From: Saccharopolyspora sp. SCSIO 74807
GTDB lineage: Bacteria; Actinomycetota; Actinomycetes; Mycobacteriales; Pseudonocardiaceae
DNA length: 64,000 nucleotides
Reading direction: 5' to 3'
NCBI RefSeq assembly: GCF_037023755.1
Contig: NZ_CP146100.1
Coordinates: 2,920,001-2,984,000, forward strand
How positions within the stretch are numbered: the first letter of the stretch is position 1; each line of letters begins with the position of its first letter. Below, one piece after another: positions 19,709 to 28,854 of this stretch. The position numbers and the translations under genes are program-made. The notes under the pieces are model-generated. The model did not search any database and had not been told where the DNA came from. It saw nothing but the letters and a program-made list of their open reading frames with translations.

Positions 19709-20470
19709 ATGCAGATCTACCTCGCCGGAGCCCTGTGGGTCGCCGGAGCGGCCGCGGTCGGTGCCTTGCTCGCCTGGGCCGTGCGGCGATTCGGCCTGGA
19801 CGAAGGGCGGCCGGACAACAACGAGGCCACCGGGCAGGTCTTCGTCATCGTCAGCGGGCTGCACGCGGTGATCGTCGGGTTCGTGCTGATCTCGCTGTTC
19901 GACGCCGTTTCCACCACCAGCGACGGGCTCGACGCCGAGGCCGAGGGCCTGGTCGCCGCATCTTGGGCGGCGGACTCGCTGCCCGGTCAGACGGGTGCCG
20001 AGGTGCGCAGCCTGGGCGACAGCTACGCCCGCAACGTCGTGGACTACGAGTGGCCGCAGCTGCGCGCCGGGCAGGACGTCACCGGGCCGGGCTGGCAGCA
20101 GCTCGACGCGATCCGCGGCGCCATCGCCGCGTCCGAACCGGTCGGGGAGTGGCAGGAGGACCGCAAGACCGAGGCGTTCAGCCGACTCTGGGAGGTCTAC
20201 CACGAGCGCCAGGCGCGACTGGCCGCGGTCGAGGACAACCAGGTCGCCGAGGTGGTCTGGTTCGTGCTCATCATCGGCACCGTCGTGACGGTGCTGCTGC
20301 CGAACCTGTTCGGTGGCACCAAGTTGTGGCCGCAGGTCGTGCTCATGTCCACATTGGCCGGTGCGTTGACGTTGCTGCTGTTCGCGATCTACCAGCTGCA
20401 GAACCCGTTCAACGGAACCTCCGCGATCCAGCCGGACGCGCTGGAGTGGGCGATGGGGCGGCTGACGTGA
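19709..20470 (+). CDS. DUF4239 (bestrophin-like) membrane protein
   Basis: A 253-residue membrane protein. Two N-terminal helices (YLAGALWVAGAAAVGALLAW and FVIVSGLHAVIVGFVLISLF) are followed by a roughly 130-residue soluble, mostly helical loop. Two C-terminal helices follow (VVWFVLIIGTVVTVLLPNLF and VVLMSTLAGALTLLLFAIYQ). This 2+2 layout is that of the DUF4239 family, of unknown function. The start uses SD GAAAGGA. The stop overlaps the start of the next secreted protein (GTGA), so they form an operon. Confidence 0.8.
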   Translation: MQIYLAGALWVAGAAAVGALLAWAVRRFGLDEGRPDNNEATGQVFVIVSGLHAVIVGFVLISLFDAVSTTSDGLDAEAEGLVAASWAADSLPGQTGAEVRSLGDSYARNVVDYEWPQLRAGQDVTGPGWQQLDAIRGAIAASEPVGEWQEDRKTEAFSRLWEVYHERQARLAAVEDNQVAEVVWFVLIIGTVVTVLLPNLFGGTKLWPQVVLMSTLAGALTLLLFAIYQLQNPFNGTSAIQPDALEWAMGRLT

Positions 20471-21633
20471 GTCCGGCGGCGCGCAGGCTGGCGGGAGCTT
20501 CCGCGGCCTTCGCGGCGGTGGCGGTGTCCGTTCCGGTCCTCACGGCGGCGGATTCCCCCGGCAAGTGCGGCATTCTGCGTACGCAGACCACAGCGGACCC
20601 GTTTTCGTCCACTGTGGAGCGCGTGGACCCGGGCAGCGGGGAGCCGACGCAGGTCGCGGAGCTGGACGAGGTCGTGGATGCGCTGGGCTTCTCCTCGTCG
20701 CAGGGCGTGGCGTACGGGATGGCGGGCGACTTCGCGCACGACCACCCGGACGGTGCGCCACCCGGCAGGCGTGCAGTGACGATCTCGCCGGACGGAACGG
20801 TCACCGACGCGGGCAGGGTGCCGTGGGCGGTGTTGCGGGCCACCGCGGGCGAAGTCGTCGGCGACCGCTGGTACCTCGGGGCGCTGAACTTCCTGTACGT
20901 GGTGGACATCGACCCGGACAGCCCCTCGTACCTCGACATCACCGAAACCACCGCGCTGCACGACCCGGCGCTGGCGGTCGGGATGCACGACTTCGCCGCG
21001 GATCCGGTGGACGGTGATCTCTACGGCGTTTCCTCGCTGCTGCCGGGTCCGGCGCGGGTGGTGCGCATCGACCCGGGCACCGGGGACGTGCAGGTCGTGC
21101 CGGGTGCCCGCTTGCCTGGCGAGACGGTTTACGGCTCGGTGAGCATCGGGCCGGATCGTTCGCTGTTCGCGTTGGCGCACGACGTGGACGGGGCGAGCAG
21201 GCTTTACCGGGTGGATCGAGACGGGGAGGTTCGCGAGCTGGCCAGCGGTCCCGTGGTGCTGAGTTCGGACTCCGCGGGCTGCATCGGCGAACCCGGCCCG
21301 CCACCACCCGAGCCCGCACCGCCCGAACCCGCGCCACCGGAGCCGCCCCCACCGGACCCACCCCCGCCGGAGCCGCCCGCACCGCAGCCACCCGCACCAG
21401 CGCCGCCCGCTCCGGAACCCCCCGAGGCCGCGCAGCCCGCGCCCGAGCCGCCCGCTCCGGAACCGCCCTCGCCACCCCCGGACTCCGGCCGCGACCGTCC
21501 CGTGATGTTCCCCCCGGAGGAATCCGACGACGAACAGCCGACCCCCACCGAAGAGAAGCGCCGCTGGGGCCTCACGACGCTGTTGCTGATACTCGGCGGC
21601 GGCGCAGCAGCACGCTCGGTCGGCCGCCGCTGA
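20467..21633 (+). CDS. secreted beta-propeller-like protein with proline-rich stalk and C-terminal anchor
   Basis: A 388-residue exported protein. A signal peptide covers about residues 1-27 (LAGASAAFAAVAVSVPVLTA). A beta-repeat domain at about 35-270 has repeating blade-like segments such as VVRIDPGTGDVQVVPGARLP. The region from about 277 to 345 is almost only Pro, Glu and Ala in PPxPEP repeats, probably an extended wall-spanning stalk. The C-terminus ends with a short hydrophobic helix and basic tail (WGLTTLLLILGGGAAARSVG), a possible membrane anchor. No enzymatic motif is seen. It is translationally coupled to the DUF4239 gene. Confidence 0.75.
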   Translation: MSPAARRLAGASAAFAAVAVSVPVLTAADSPGKCGILRTQTTADPFSSTVERVDPGSGEPTQVAELDEVVDALGFSSSQGVAYGMAGDFAHDHPDGAPPGRRAVTISPDGTVTDAGRVPWAVLRATAGEVVGDRWYLGALNFLYVVDIDPDSPSYLDITETTALHDPALAVGMHDFAADPVDGDLYGVSSLLPGPARVVRIDPGTGDVQVVPGARLPGETVYGSVSIGPDRSLFALAHDVDGASRLYRVDRDGEVRELASGPVVLSSDSAGCIGEPGPPPPEPAPPEPAPPEPPPPDPPPPEPPAPQPPAPAPPAPEPPEAAQPAPEPPAPEPPSPPPDSGRDRPVMFPPEESDDEQPTPTEEKRRWGLTTLLLILGGGAAARSVGRR

Positions 21634-21715
21634 GCAACCGATCCGGCAGGAATCACCCGATGCGGCCGGCCGCGATCGCGCAGCCGCCGTCCCGACGACC
21701 AGGAAGAGGACTTCG

Positions 21716-22387
21716 ATGATCGGAATTCCCGGCTCGCCGGGTGTGCTGCGCGCCCGCGGCGTCCGCCTGCTGCTCGCGCTGTTCATGGTGCTCTCGGCAG
21801 GCATGCTGCCTGCGCTTCCGGCGCACGCGGAGCCGGAACCGTGCACGGGAGTCCACCAGGGCGACGAGCGGCTGGGGCCGGAGAACCTGCCTGCGGCTCG
21901 GCAGCGCCCGGTCGGGCCGCTGCTGGCCGGTTACTCGCGGACCGGTGAGCTCAGCACCGAGGACTTCCTCGACCGGTATTGGGATCCGGGCGCGGACAGC
22001 TGGCGCTACCCGCCGCAGGACGGTTTCGCCGTCGGCCCGGACGGAGCTGCCCGCAAGCACCCGCAGGTGTTGCGGGCCGGTACGGACCTGGACCGCTTCG
22101 GCTCCGAGTTCGGCTCGTTCCTGGCCCCGGCGGGCGATCACTACGCCGAACGTTCGCTGCCGCCGCAGAGCCTGCTCACCCGCGAACCGCGATTCCCGTG
22201 CGGTTACCACGAATACGAGGTGGCGCGGGACTTCACCGCGTGGCAGGGCGAGATCGCACCGTGGTTCGCGCAGCGCGGCGGCGGGCAGCAGATCCTGCTC
22301 GATCCCGAGTTCCTCGATCCCGGGCAGGGGCAACGGTTGAACGTTCGGTGGCTGGTGGCGCACGGCTACCTCGAACCAGCAGGCTGA
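21716..22387 (+). CDS. secreted TNT-domain protein (putative NAD+ glycohydrolase toxin)
   Basis: A 223-residue protein with a cleavable signal peptide (VRLLLALFMVLSAGMLPALP, then AHA-EPEP). The C-terminal half looks like the TNT fold of the M. tuberculosis CpnT toxin, which hydrolyses NAD+. Segments are LDRFGSEFGSFLAPAGDHYA, ERSLPPQSL, GYHEYEVARDF, and IAPWFAQRGGGQQILLDP with the characteristic Q-x-GGG-x-Q. There is no pore-forming or delivery domain; the N-terminal 100 residues are short and secretory. A small cytoplasmic gene follows 43 bp downstream and may encode immunity. Toxicity is inferred from the family, not shown. Confidence 0.8.
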   Translation: MIGIPGSPGVLRARGVRLLLALFMVLSAGMLPALPAHAEPEPCTGVHQGDERLGPENLPAARQRPVGPLLAGYSRTGELSTEDFLDRYWDPGADSWRYPPQDGFAVGPDGAARKHPQVLRAGTDLDRFGSEFGSFLAPAGDHYAERSLPPQSLLTREPRFPCGYHEYEVARDFTAWQGEIAPWFAQRGGGQQILLDPEFLDPGQGQRLNVRWLVAHGYLEPAG

Positions 22388-22430
22388 TCCGGGGCCTGCG
22401 GTCACCGTGGCCGCACCGGGAGGAATCGAC

Positions 22431-22664
22431 GTGGACCGCGAAGAACTGCTGAGCGTCCTGCGCCACCGCGGAGTCGCCGACGCCGAGATGTGGATCGAGG
22501 GCGTGCACCAGCCGCAGCCCCCGTCCCCGGAGTTCCTGTTCCTGCGCCGGGCGGGGAACGGTTGGGACACCGGTGTTTGCGAACGCGGCAGCTGGCACGT
22601 GGTGGCCTCGTTCCCGGACGAAGCGGCCGCCTGCGCCCACCTGCTGCGCCTGGCCGAGCCCTGA
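22431..22664 (+). CDS. small acidic protein, candidate immunity protein for the TNT toxin
   Basis: A 77-residue cytoplasmic protein, mixed alpha/beta, with aromatic-rich strands (FLFLRRAGNGWDTGVCERGS, WHVVASFPDEAAACAHLLRL). No family could be named with certainty. It follows the TNT gene on the same strand, which is the usual place for an immunity gene. The GTG start with SD GGGAGG is preferred over a GTG eight codons upstream. Confidence 0.6.
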   Translation: MDREELLSVLRHRGVADAEMWIEGVHQPQPPSPEFLFLRRAGNGWDTGVCERGSWHVVASFPDEAAACAHLLRLAEP

Positions 22665-22764
22665 CGCGCCGCACCCGCCCGGCGTGCCGATCACCTCGGG
22701 CAGCCGGCCTGGTGGACGGCGGACGCCTGTTCCGGCTCGGTACGTTCGCCTGCGGGAGGTCGGT

Positions 22765-23778
22765 GTGGACGAGTTCATCGCAGCGCTGCCCAAGGTCGAG
22801 CTGCACGTGCACTTGGTCGGTTCGGCATCGTTCGAGACCGTGCTGGACCTCGCGTCCCGGCACCCGGACGCCGGGGTGCCGACCACCAGGCGGGAACTCG
22901 CCGAGTTCTACCGGTTCCGGGACTTCGAGCACTTCATCCGCGTCTACGTGGCGGTGAACTCGCTGGTGCGCACTTCCGCGGACGTGACGCGGCTGGTGAC
23001 CGGGCTGGCCACCGACCTCGCTGCGCAGCGCGTCCGCTACGCGGAGGTGACCGTGACGGTGTTCAGCCACCTGTTCGCCTGGCTCACCGACGACGAGATG
23101 CTCACCGGGCTCACCGAGGGCCGCGCGGCCGCGCGCGAGCAGGGTGTGGAACTGGCGTGGTGCTTCGACATCCCGGGCGGTCATCCGGCGGTCGGTGACG
23201 GCATGGACACCGTGCGGTTCGGGTTGGTGAACCGGCCGGAAGGGCTGGTCAGCCTCGGACTGGGCGGCATCGAAGTGGACCGTGCGCGGTTCACCGGCGC
23301 GTTCGCGGCCGCTCGTGCCGCGGGGCTGCGCAGCGTCCCGCACGCGGGCGAGACCACCGGCCCCGAGTCGATCTGGACGGCGCTGCGCGAACTCGGCGCG
23401 GAACGAATCGGGCACGGCATCAGCGCGGTGCGAGATCACGCGCTCATCGAGCACTTGGCGGCCGAGCAGGTCCCGCTGGAGCTGTGCCCGACGTCGAACC
23501 TGCGAACCCGGCAGATCGCGGCGATCGGCGCGCATCCCGTCCGGCAGCTGCGGGACAACGGCGTGCTGGTGACGTTGAACACCGACGATCCGCCGATGTT
23601 CGGCACCGACCTCAACCGCGAGTACCGGGTCGTGGCGGAGAGCCTGGAGCTGGATCGCGCGGAGGTGGCCGACCTGGCGCGCAACGCGGTCACCGCCTCG
23701 TTCCTGGACGAGCCGGGGAAGGCGCGGATCCTCGGGGAGATCGACGACGTACTCGCCGCGCACGCCGATGGCCCGTGA
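22765..23778 (+). CDS. adenosine deaminase family protein
   Basis: A 337-residue TIM-barrel metal-dependent deaminase. Motifs in order: metal ligands in LPKVELHVHLVGSASFETVL (HxH); a catalytic segment SVPHAGETTGPESIWTALRE (HAGE); RIGHGISAVRDHALIEHLA; and NTDDPPMFGTDLNREYRVVA (metal Asp). The first motif reads HVHLVGS where adenosine deaminases usually have HLDGS and aminodeoxyfutalosine deaminases HLEGS. The substrate is therefore uncertain: adenosine, 6-aminodeoxyfutalosine or another aminopurine. Start GTG with SD GGGAGG. No signal peptide. Confidence 0.87.
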   Translation: MDEFIAALPKVELHVHLVGSASFETVLDLASRHPDAGVPTTRRELAEFYRFRDFEHFIRVYVAVNSLVRTSADVTRLVTGLATDLAAQRVRYAEVTVTVFSHLFAWLTDDEMLTGLTEGRAAAREQGVELAWCFDIPGGHPAVGDGMDTVRFGLVNRPEGLVSLGLGGIEVDRARFTGAFAAARAAGLRSVPHAGETTGPESIWTALRELGAERIGHGISAVRDHALIEHLAAEQVPLELCPTSNLRTRQIAAIGAHPVRQLRDNGVLVTLNTDDPPMFGTDLNREYRVVAESLELDRAEVADLARNAVTASFLDEPGKARILGEIDDVLAAHADGP

Positions 23779-23846
23779 ACGGTCGGCCCGCACCGCCGCT
23801 CGCGGAGTACCGTGCCCGCAGGGAGAGCCCCAGTGGGAAGGCACCG

Positions 23847-24299
23847 ATGAGCACGACGATCCGCAAGAAGACGGCCCGCGCCGCTACGGGCGCAATGCTG
23901 CTCGCCGGACTCGTCCTGCCGCTGCTCGGCTGCGCCGACACCGACCCGGGCGTGCAGCACTACGCGCCCAGCCAGTCGCGGCAGGACATCGCCACCAAGG
24001 TCGGTTTCATCAAGCACGACCTGTGCTTCCGCGAGGCCACGACGCACGGGACGCAGCGCTGCGACCGCTACCTGACCCAGGTCCGCAACATCGCGCTCAG
24101 CGCCACCGAGTCCACTGAGAACCCACCGGCGATCACCGGCCCCGCGCAGGTCTTGCAGCAGCGGGTGCAACAGCTGCAGGGGCAGGGTTGCCTGCCACCC
24201 TCCCCGGACACCGAGCAGCGTTGCACCGCGAGCCTGCAAGCGGTGAACAAGGCGCTCACCGACCTCGAAACCGCGCTCGCCACCGCACCGCCGCGCTGA
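23847..24299 (+). CDS. small lipoprotein, unknown function
   Basis: A 150-residue protein with a lipoprotein signal (TGAMLLAGLVLPLLGC; lipobox LLGC, about residue 29). The mature part is helical with several cysteines (DLCFRE, QRCDRY, QGCLPP, QRCTAS) that could form two disulfides outside the cell. No family recognised. SD GGGAAGG precedes the ATG. It follows the deaminase by about 70 bp, possibly in the same transcript. Confidence 0.75.
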   Translation: MSTTIRKKTARAATGAMLLAGLVLPLLGCADTDPGVQHYAPSQSRQDIATKVGFIKHDLCFREATTHGTQRCDRYLTQVRNIALSATESTENPPAITGPAQVLQQRVQQLQGQGCLPPSPDTEQRCTASLQAVNKALTDLETALATAPPR

Positions 24300-24444
24300 G
24301 GACTCCCGATCGGCACGTAGCGGTGCCGGTCAGCGGCACTCCCACGGGCCGTGCTCGGAAGCGCGATCCCCGCATAGCGCCCAAAAAGGCGCGGGAGCCC
24401 GCCCACCTCTCGGAGCGCACCGCGGCCGGGTTGATACTGCGGGG

Positions 24445-25662
24445 GTGACGAGATCGGTTCGCGTCGGAGTGGACATCCGCCCGTTCCGCGCATGGGTGCT
24501 CGCGCCGGAACGGCTGCGCGGCCTCGCCGACCGGCACGCCACCCCGTGGGACCGGTCGGGCGGCCACATCGCGGACTCGCTGCGGCTGCTGGACGAGTGG
24601 AAACGACTGCGGGTGCTGGCGCGGGAATCGCGGCCCGCGATGTACGTCTACGAGCAGACCGGCCCGCTCGGGGTGCAGCGCGGCGTGATCTCCGCGGTGC
24701 ATCTGGACAGCAGGCTGCTGCCGCACGAGGACGTCCTGCCGCCGCACGCGGAGAACATGGCGGAGCTGATGCGCGCAGGCGGGATGAGCCTGCCGCCGAT
24801 ACTGCTGGGCTACACCGGCACCGACCACGTCGCGGCGCAACTGGACGCGGCGACCCGGCAGCCGCCGCTGACCGAGCTGTTCACCCCGGACGGCCAGGAG
24901 CACCGGGTGTGGCGGATGGCAGCGCGGGATTCCTGCTCGGAACTGATGGGCGCGCTGCACGAGCGCGCCGCGTTGATCGCCGATGGGCACCACCGGCACG
25001 TCGCCGCGCGCCGGTATCGCCGGGACGTGCACGCCGCCGGGCACGGCCGCGGGCCGTGGGACTACCTGCCCGCGCTGCTGGTGGACACCAAGCGCAGCCC
25101 GCTGCGGCTGCGGCCGGTGCACCGGGTGCTGCCGTTCGCCGACCCGTGGAAGGTGTTGGCGGAGGCGCAGAAGTGCTTCCGCATCACCGCGTTGAACGGG
25201 CCGCTGGAGGAATGGCTGGACGTGCTGCGCGCGCACGCCTATCGCGGCCCGGCGTTCGTCGTGGCCACGCGGGACCGGGCGTTCCTGCTGGACAGCCCGG
25301 ATCCGGCGTTCTTGGAGCGCGGTCCGTGCGCGCGGTTCGCGGAGCCGCTGCGCAAGATGCACATCACGGTCGTGCAGGCGTTCCTCGACTCGCTGCCGCC
25401 GGGGCCGGACCTGGCGGTGCGCCACGAGTCCAGTGCGACCCGCGCGGTGCGGGAGGTGGCGGATCGGGGCGGCCTCGCGATGCTCGCGTTCCCGCCGAGC
25501 GTGCAGGATCTGCACTCGGCGGCGGCGACGGGCTGCCGGCTGCCCGTGCAGGCGACCGCCTTCGGCCCGAACCCGCATCCCGGGCTGGTGCTGCGCGACC
25601 TGCCCGCACCGCGGAGTGCGCCCGATCCACAGCTCCAGACGGACCCGCACCTGCCGCAGTGA
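24445..25662 (+). CDS. DUF1015 family protein
   Basis: A 405-residue cytoplasmic protein of the DUF1015 family, known in some bacteria as a SerC-associated protein of unknown biochemistry. Recognisable parts are RPFRAWVLAPERLRGLADRH, the signature YVYEQTGPLGVQRGVISAVH, IADGHHRHVAARRYRRDVHA and the C-terminal DLHSAAATGCRLPVQATAFG. The GTG start lies directly upstream of TRSVRVGVDIRPF. It stands alone, convergent with copA. Confidence 0.85.
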   Translation: MTRSVRVGVDIRPFRAWVLAPERLRGLADRHATPWDRSGGHIADSLRLLDEWKRLRVLARESRPAMYVYEQTGPLGVQRGVISAVHLDSRLLPHEDVLPPHAENMAELMRAGGMSLPPILLGYTGTDHVAAQLDAATRQPPLTELFTPDGQEHRVWRMAARDSCSELMGALHERAALIADGHHRHVAARRYRRDVHAAGHGRGPWDYLPALLVDTKRSPLRLRPVHRVLPFADPWKVLAEAQKCFRITALNGPLEEWLDVLRAHAYRGPAFVVATRDRAFLLDSPDPAFLERGPCARFAEPLRKMHITVVQAFLDSLPPGPDLAVRHESSATRAVREVADRGGLAMLAFPPSVQDLHSAAATGCRLPVQATAFGPNPHPGLVLRDLPAPRSAPDPQLQTDPHLPQ

Positions 25663-25772
25663 TCGCTGGTCCAACGTGGACGGTCGTCGGTGGTGCACCG
25701 CGCGGTGCCGTTCCGACGCGCGAGCGCGGTGCCGACACGCCCGATCCGCACCCGATCACCACGGATCATCCT

Positions 25773-25822
25773 GAGTGAGCGGACCGCTCGCCCGGCCAGG
25801 TTGGTCGAGAGTCGGTTCACTC
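25773..25822 (-). repeat. palindromic repeat, copy 4 (diverged)
   Basis: GAGTGAGCGGACCGCTCGCC with right end GAGAGTCGGTTCACTC. This is the most diverged copy, about 90 bp past the stop of copA and between the convergent DUF1015 and copA genes. Confidence 0.7.
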
Positions 25823-25913
25823 GAAGCGCCCGGTGCGTGGTGCGGTGTGCCCGTACGTCACCGGATTCGGCTGGGCTCGGATCTGAGTTCGCTCGGAGAA
25901 CGCTGCGCGGGGG

Positions 25914-28139
25914 TCACGCCGGGATGTCGCTGCGGAAGCGGCGCAGGCGAAGGCTGTTGGCGACGACGAACGCGCTGGACAAGCCCATCGCGGCCCCGGC
26001 GATCATCGGGTTCAGCAGACCGGCCGCCGCCATCGGCAGCGCCGCCACGTTGTAGGCGAACGCCCAGAACAGGTTCTGCTTGATGGTCCCCAGCGTGCGC
26101 CGCGACAACCGGATCGCGTCCACCGCCGCGCGCAGATCACCGCGCACCAGCGTCAGGTCGGAGGCTTCGATCGCCACATCCGTCCCGGTTCCCATGGCCA
26201 GGCCGAGGTCGGCTTGCGCGAGCGCGGCGGCGTCGTTGATGCCGTCCCCGACCATCGCCACCGCGCGGCCCTCGCCCTGCAAGCGGCTGATCACGGCCGC
26301 CTTGTCCGCAGGCAGCACCTCGGAGATCACCTCGTCGATGCCCACCTCGGCCGCCACCGCGCGGGCCACGGTTTCGTTGTCCCCGGTCAGCAGCACGGGG
26401 GAGAGGCCGAGTTCGCGCAGCCGCCGGATCGCGTCCGCCGAGGTCGGTTTGACGGTGTCGGCGACCTCCAGCACGGCCCGGACGGCACCGTCCCAGGCGA
26501 CCACCACCGCCGTGCGGCCGCGCCGCTGCGCTTCGAGCCGAGCGGTCCGCAGCGGCTCCGGCAGTTCCGCGTCCACCAGCGCGGGCCGTCCGACCCGGAC
26601 CTCGCATCCGTCCACTTCGGACTCGACGCCGAGCCCTTCGACGTTGCGGAAGGCGTTCGCGGCGGGCAACGCGCCGACCCGGTCGGCCGCACCTTGCGCG
26701 ATCGCCCGCGCGACGGGGTGTTCGGAGCCGTGTTCGGCGGCTCCGGCCAGCCGCAGCGCGGTCCGCTCGTCGGAGTCCGCGACGTGCACCCCCACCAGCG
26801 ACATCCGCCCGCTGGTGACGGTGCCGGTCTTGTCCAGCACGACGGTGTCGATGCGCCGGGTCGACTCCAGCACCTCCGGCCCCTTGATCAGCACGCCGAG
26901 CTGGGCGCCGCGGCCGGTGCCGACCAGCAGCGCGGTCGGCGTGGCCAGGCCCAGCGCGCACGGGCAAGCGATGATCAGCACCGCGACCGCGGCGGTGAAC
27001 GCGGCGCTCGCCCCGCCACCGGCGATCAGCCACCCGGCCAGGGTGAGCACCGCGAGCGCGATCACGATCGGCACGAAGACCGCCGAGATCCGGTCGGCGA
27101 GCCGCTGCACCGCGGCCTTGCCCGCCTGCGCGGCCTCCACCAGGCGCGCCATCTGCGCGAGCTGGGTGTCCGAGCCCACCCGGGTCGCGCGCACCACCAG
27201 CCGCCCGCCCGAGTTCACCGTTGCGCCCGCGACGGAATCGCCGACGCCGACTTCGACCGGTGCGGACTCGCCGGTGAGCATGCTGGCGTCCACCGCCGAA
27301 CCGCCCTCCTCGACGGTGCCGTCGGTGGCGATCTTCTCGCCGGGCCGCACCACGAACAGGTCCCCGGTGGCGAGCTGCTCGGTCGGGATGCGCTGTTCGC
27401 GCCCGTCGCGCAACACCGCGACGTCCTTCGCGCCGAGTTCCAGCAGCGCCCGCAGCGCGGCACCGGCGCGGCGCTTGGAGCGGGCTTCGAAGTACCGCCC
27501 GGCGAGGATGAACGTGGTCACCCCGGCGGCCACTTCGAGGTAGATCGAGCCGGCGCCGTCGGCGGGCCGCACGCCGAACTCGAATCCGTGCGTCATGCCG
27601 GGCATTCCGGCGCTGCCGAACACCAGCGCGTAGATCGACCACAGGAACGCCGCCAGCGTGCCCATCGACACCAGCGTGTCCATCGTGACCGCGCCGTGGC
27701 GCAGGTTCGTCCACGCCGCGCGGTGGAACGGCGCACCGCCGGAGATCACCACCGGGGCGGCGAGCGCGAGGGAAATCCACTGCCAGTAGGTGAATTGCAG
27801 CGCCGGAACCATCGCGAGCACGATCACCGGCACGGACAGCACCAGTGCGGTGATCAACCGGTCGCGCAGCGCGCGGGTGCCGTCGTCCTGTTCGGACTCG
27901 CCCGCGCCGCCGGAGTCCGGCAGCTGCGCCGTGTAGCCGGCGGCCTCGACCTGTTCGACCAGCTGCTGCGGCGCGACGCCGTCCGGGAAGGTCACGGTCG
28001 CCTTCTCGGTGGCGTAGTTGACCGCGGCGGTCACCCCGTCCAGCTTGCCGAGCTTGCGCTCCACCCGGTTCGCGCACGAAGCGCAGGTCATGCCGCCGAT
28101 GGCCAGCTCGATCGACTGCCCTGCCGGTGCGGTGCTCAT
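25914..28139 (-). CDS. copA: copper-exporting P1B-type ATPase
   Basis: A 741-residue ion pump expected to export Cu(I). One N-terminal HMA domain has [11 protein letters not shown] (C19, C22). The membrane core holds the CPC transport motif ([20 protein letters not shown]). The catalytic phosphorylation site is [11 protein letters not shown], and the ATP-binding hinge is [20 protein letters not shown]. The actuator shows TGESAPV. Eight membrane helices are expected. It is the last gene of csoR-copZ-copA, 120 bp after copZ, and is therefore under the CsoR operator upstream of csoR. Confidence 0.95.
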   Translation of the reverse strand: MSTAPAGQSIELAIGGMTCASCANRVERKLGKLDGVTAAVNYATEKATVTFPDGVAPQQLVEQVEAAGYTAQLPDSGGAGESEQDDGTRALRDRLITALVLSVPVIVLAMVPALQFTYWQWISLALAAPVVISGGAPFHRAAWTNLRHGAVTMDTLVSMGTLAAFLWSIYALVFGSAGMPGMTHGFEFGVRPADGAGSIYLEVAAGVTTFILAGRYFEARSKRRAGAALRALLELGAKDVAVLRDGREQRIPTEQLATGDLFVVRPGEKIATDGTVEEGGSAVDASMLTGESAPVEVGVGDSVAGATVNSGGRLVVRATRVGSDTQLAQMARLVEAAQAGKAAVQRLADRISAVFVPIVIALAVLTLAGWLIAGGGASAAFTAAVAVLIIACPCALGLATPTALLVGTGRGAQLGVLIKGPEVLESTRRIDTVVLDKTGTVTSGRMSLVGVHVADSDERTALRLAGAAEHGSEHPVARAIAQGAADRVGALPAANAFRNVEGLGVESEVDGCEVRVGRPALVDAELPEPLRTARLEAQRRGRTAVVVAWDGAVRAVLEVADTVKPTSADAIRRLRELGLSPVLLTGDNETVARAVAAEVGIDEVISEVLPADKAAVISRLQGEGRAVAMVGDGINDAAALAQADLGLAMGTGTDVAIEASDLTLVRGDLRAAVDAIRLSRRTLGTIKQNLFWAFAYNVAALPMAAAGLLNPMIAGAAMGLSSAFVVANSLRLRRFRSDIPA

Positions 28140-28259
28140 CGCGATCTCCCGATTCTTCGCCTGCTGCGTGCGGTGCCGGACGAGTTCCCCTCCGGTCGGA
28201 GGGGCGCCGGTCGAGCAGGACCGGCGCCGCCGATCGGGCCGCGGTGTCCGAACCCGGGC

Positions 28260-28463
28260 TCAAGCCAGCGCGTAGCCCGCTTCTTCCACGGCGCCGCGCA
28301 CGTCCGCGTCGGCGAGCGGCTGCGCGCTGGTCACCGTCACCGCGCCGGTCTGCACGTCGACCGCGACGTCGGAGACGCCGGCGAGCTCGCTGAGCTCCTC
28401 GGTCACCGAACGCGCGCAGTGCTCGCAGGTCATGCCGGTCACGGTGTAGGTCAACTCGGTCAT
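28260..28463 (-). CDS. copZ: copper chaperone (HMA domain protein)
   Basis: A 67-residue single HMA domain. The metal motif GMTCEHCARSVTEEL (C13, C16) and the ferredoxin-like repeat ending EEAGYALA are complete. It probably hands Cu(I) to the N-terminal domain of the ATPase encoded next. SD AAAGGA lies 7 nt before the ATG. It starts 26 bp after the csoR stop. Confidence 0.93.
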   Translation of the reverse strand: MTELTYTVTGMTCEHCARSVTEELSELAGVSDVAVDVQTGAVTVTSAQPLADADVRGAVEEAGYALA

Positions 28464-28489
28464 CGGGGTCCTTTCGCGGAGTCGGCGGT

Positions 28490-28771
28490 TCAGGAGCGCA
28501 CGAGCCGGGCGATCGCGTCGCCGGCTTCCCGCACCTTCTCGTCGGCGGCGTCGCCGCCCTCGGTCAGCGCCTCTGCCACGCAGTGGCGCAGGTGCTCGTC
28601 GAGCAGTCCGAGCGCCACCGATTGCAGGGCCTTGGTGGTCGCGCTGACCTGGGTGAGCACGTCGATGCAGTACTCGTCGTCCTCGATCATCCTGGCGAGG
28701 CCCCGCACCTGTCCCTCGATGCGGCGCAGTCGCTTCGCGTACGCCTCTTTGTCCGGCGTGTAACCGTGCAC
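28490..28771 (-). CDS. csoR: copper-sensing transcriptional repressor CsoR
   Basis: A 93-residue all-helical repressor (DUF156/CsoR-RcnR). The Cu(I) ligand set is C35 (DEYCIDVL), H60 and C64 (LLDEHLRHC), one residue offset from the C36-H61-C65 triad of M. tuberculosis CsoR. This argues for Cu(I) rather than nickel, cobalt or formaldehyde. The GTG start has SD GAGGAGG. The gene is first in the operon and sits directly behind a palindromic operator, so it is autoregulated and released by Cu(I). Confidence 0.94.
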   Translation of the reverse strand: MHGYTPDKEAYAKRLRRIEGQVRGLARMIEDDEYCIDVLTQVSATTKALQSVALGLLDEHLRHCVAEALTEGGDAADEKVREAGDAIARLVRS

Positions 28772-28810
28772 CGCTTCCTCCTCGCAGTCCGATGCGGAGC
28801 CTTCGCCACA

Positions 28811-28839
28811 TATATACCCCTAGGGGGTAAGGGTGTCAA
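28811..28839 (-). promoter_or_regulatory. cop operon promoter with CsoR operator in the spacer
   Basis: On the minus strand: -35 TTGACA (28839-28834), a 17-bp spacer, and -10 TATATA (28816-28811). The spacer and -10 edge contain TTACCCCCTAGGGGTAT, a palindromic G/C-run site of the kind bound by CsoR. Repressor binding would occupy the whole spacer and block polymerase. Transcription should start about 30-35 nt before the csoR GTG. Confidence 0.88.
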
Positions 28840-28854
28840 CGCGCCAAGATTTCG

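Noticed and set aside
21294..21480. Tandem short repeats that could suggest a CRISPR array or minisatellite
   Set aside because: They are codon-level PPxPEP repeats inside a gene, with no spacer-repeat structure; no CRISPR array or cas gene was seen anywhere in the window.
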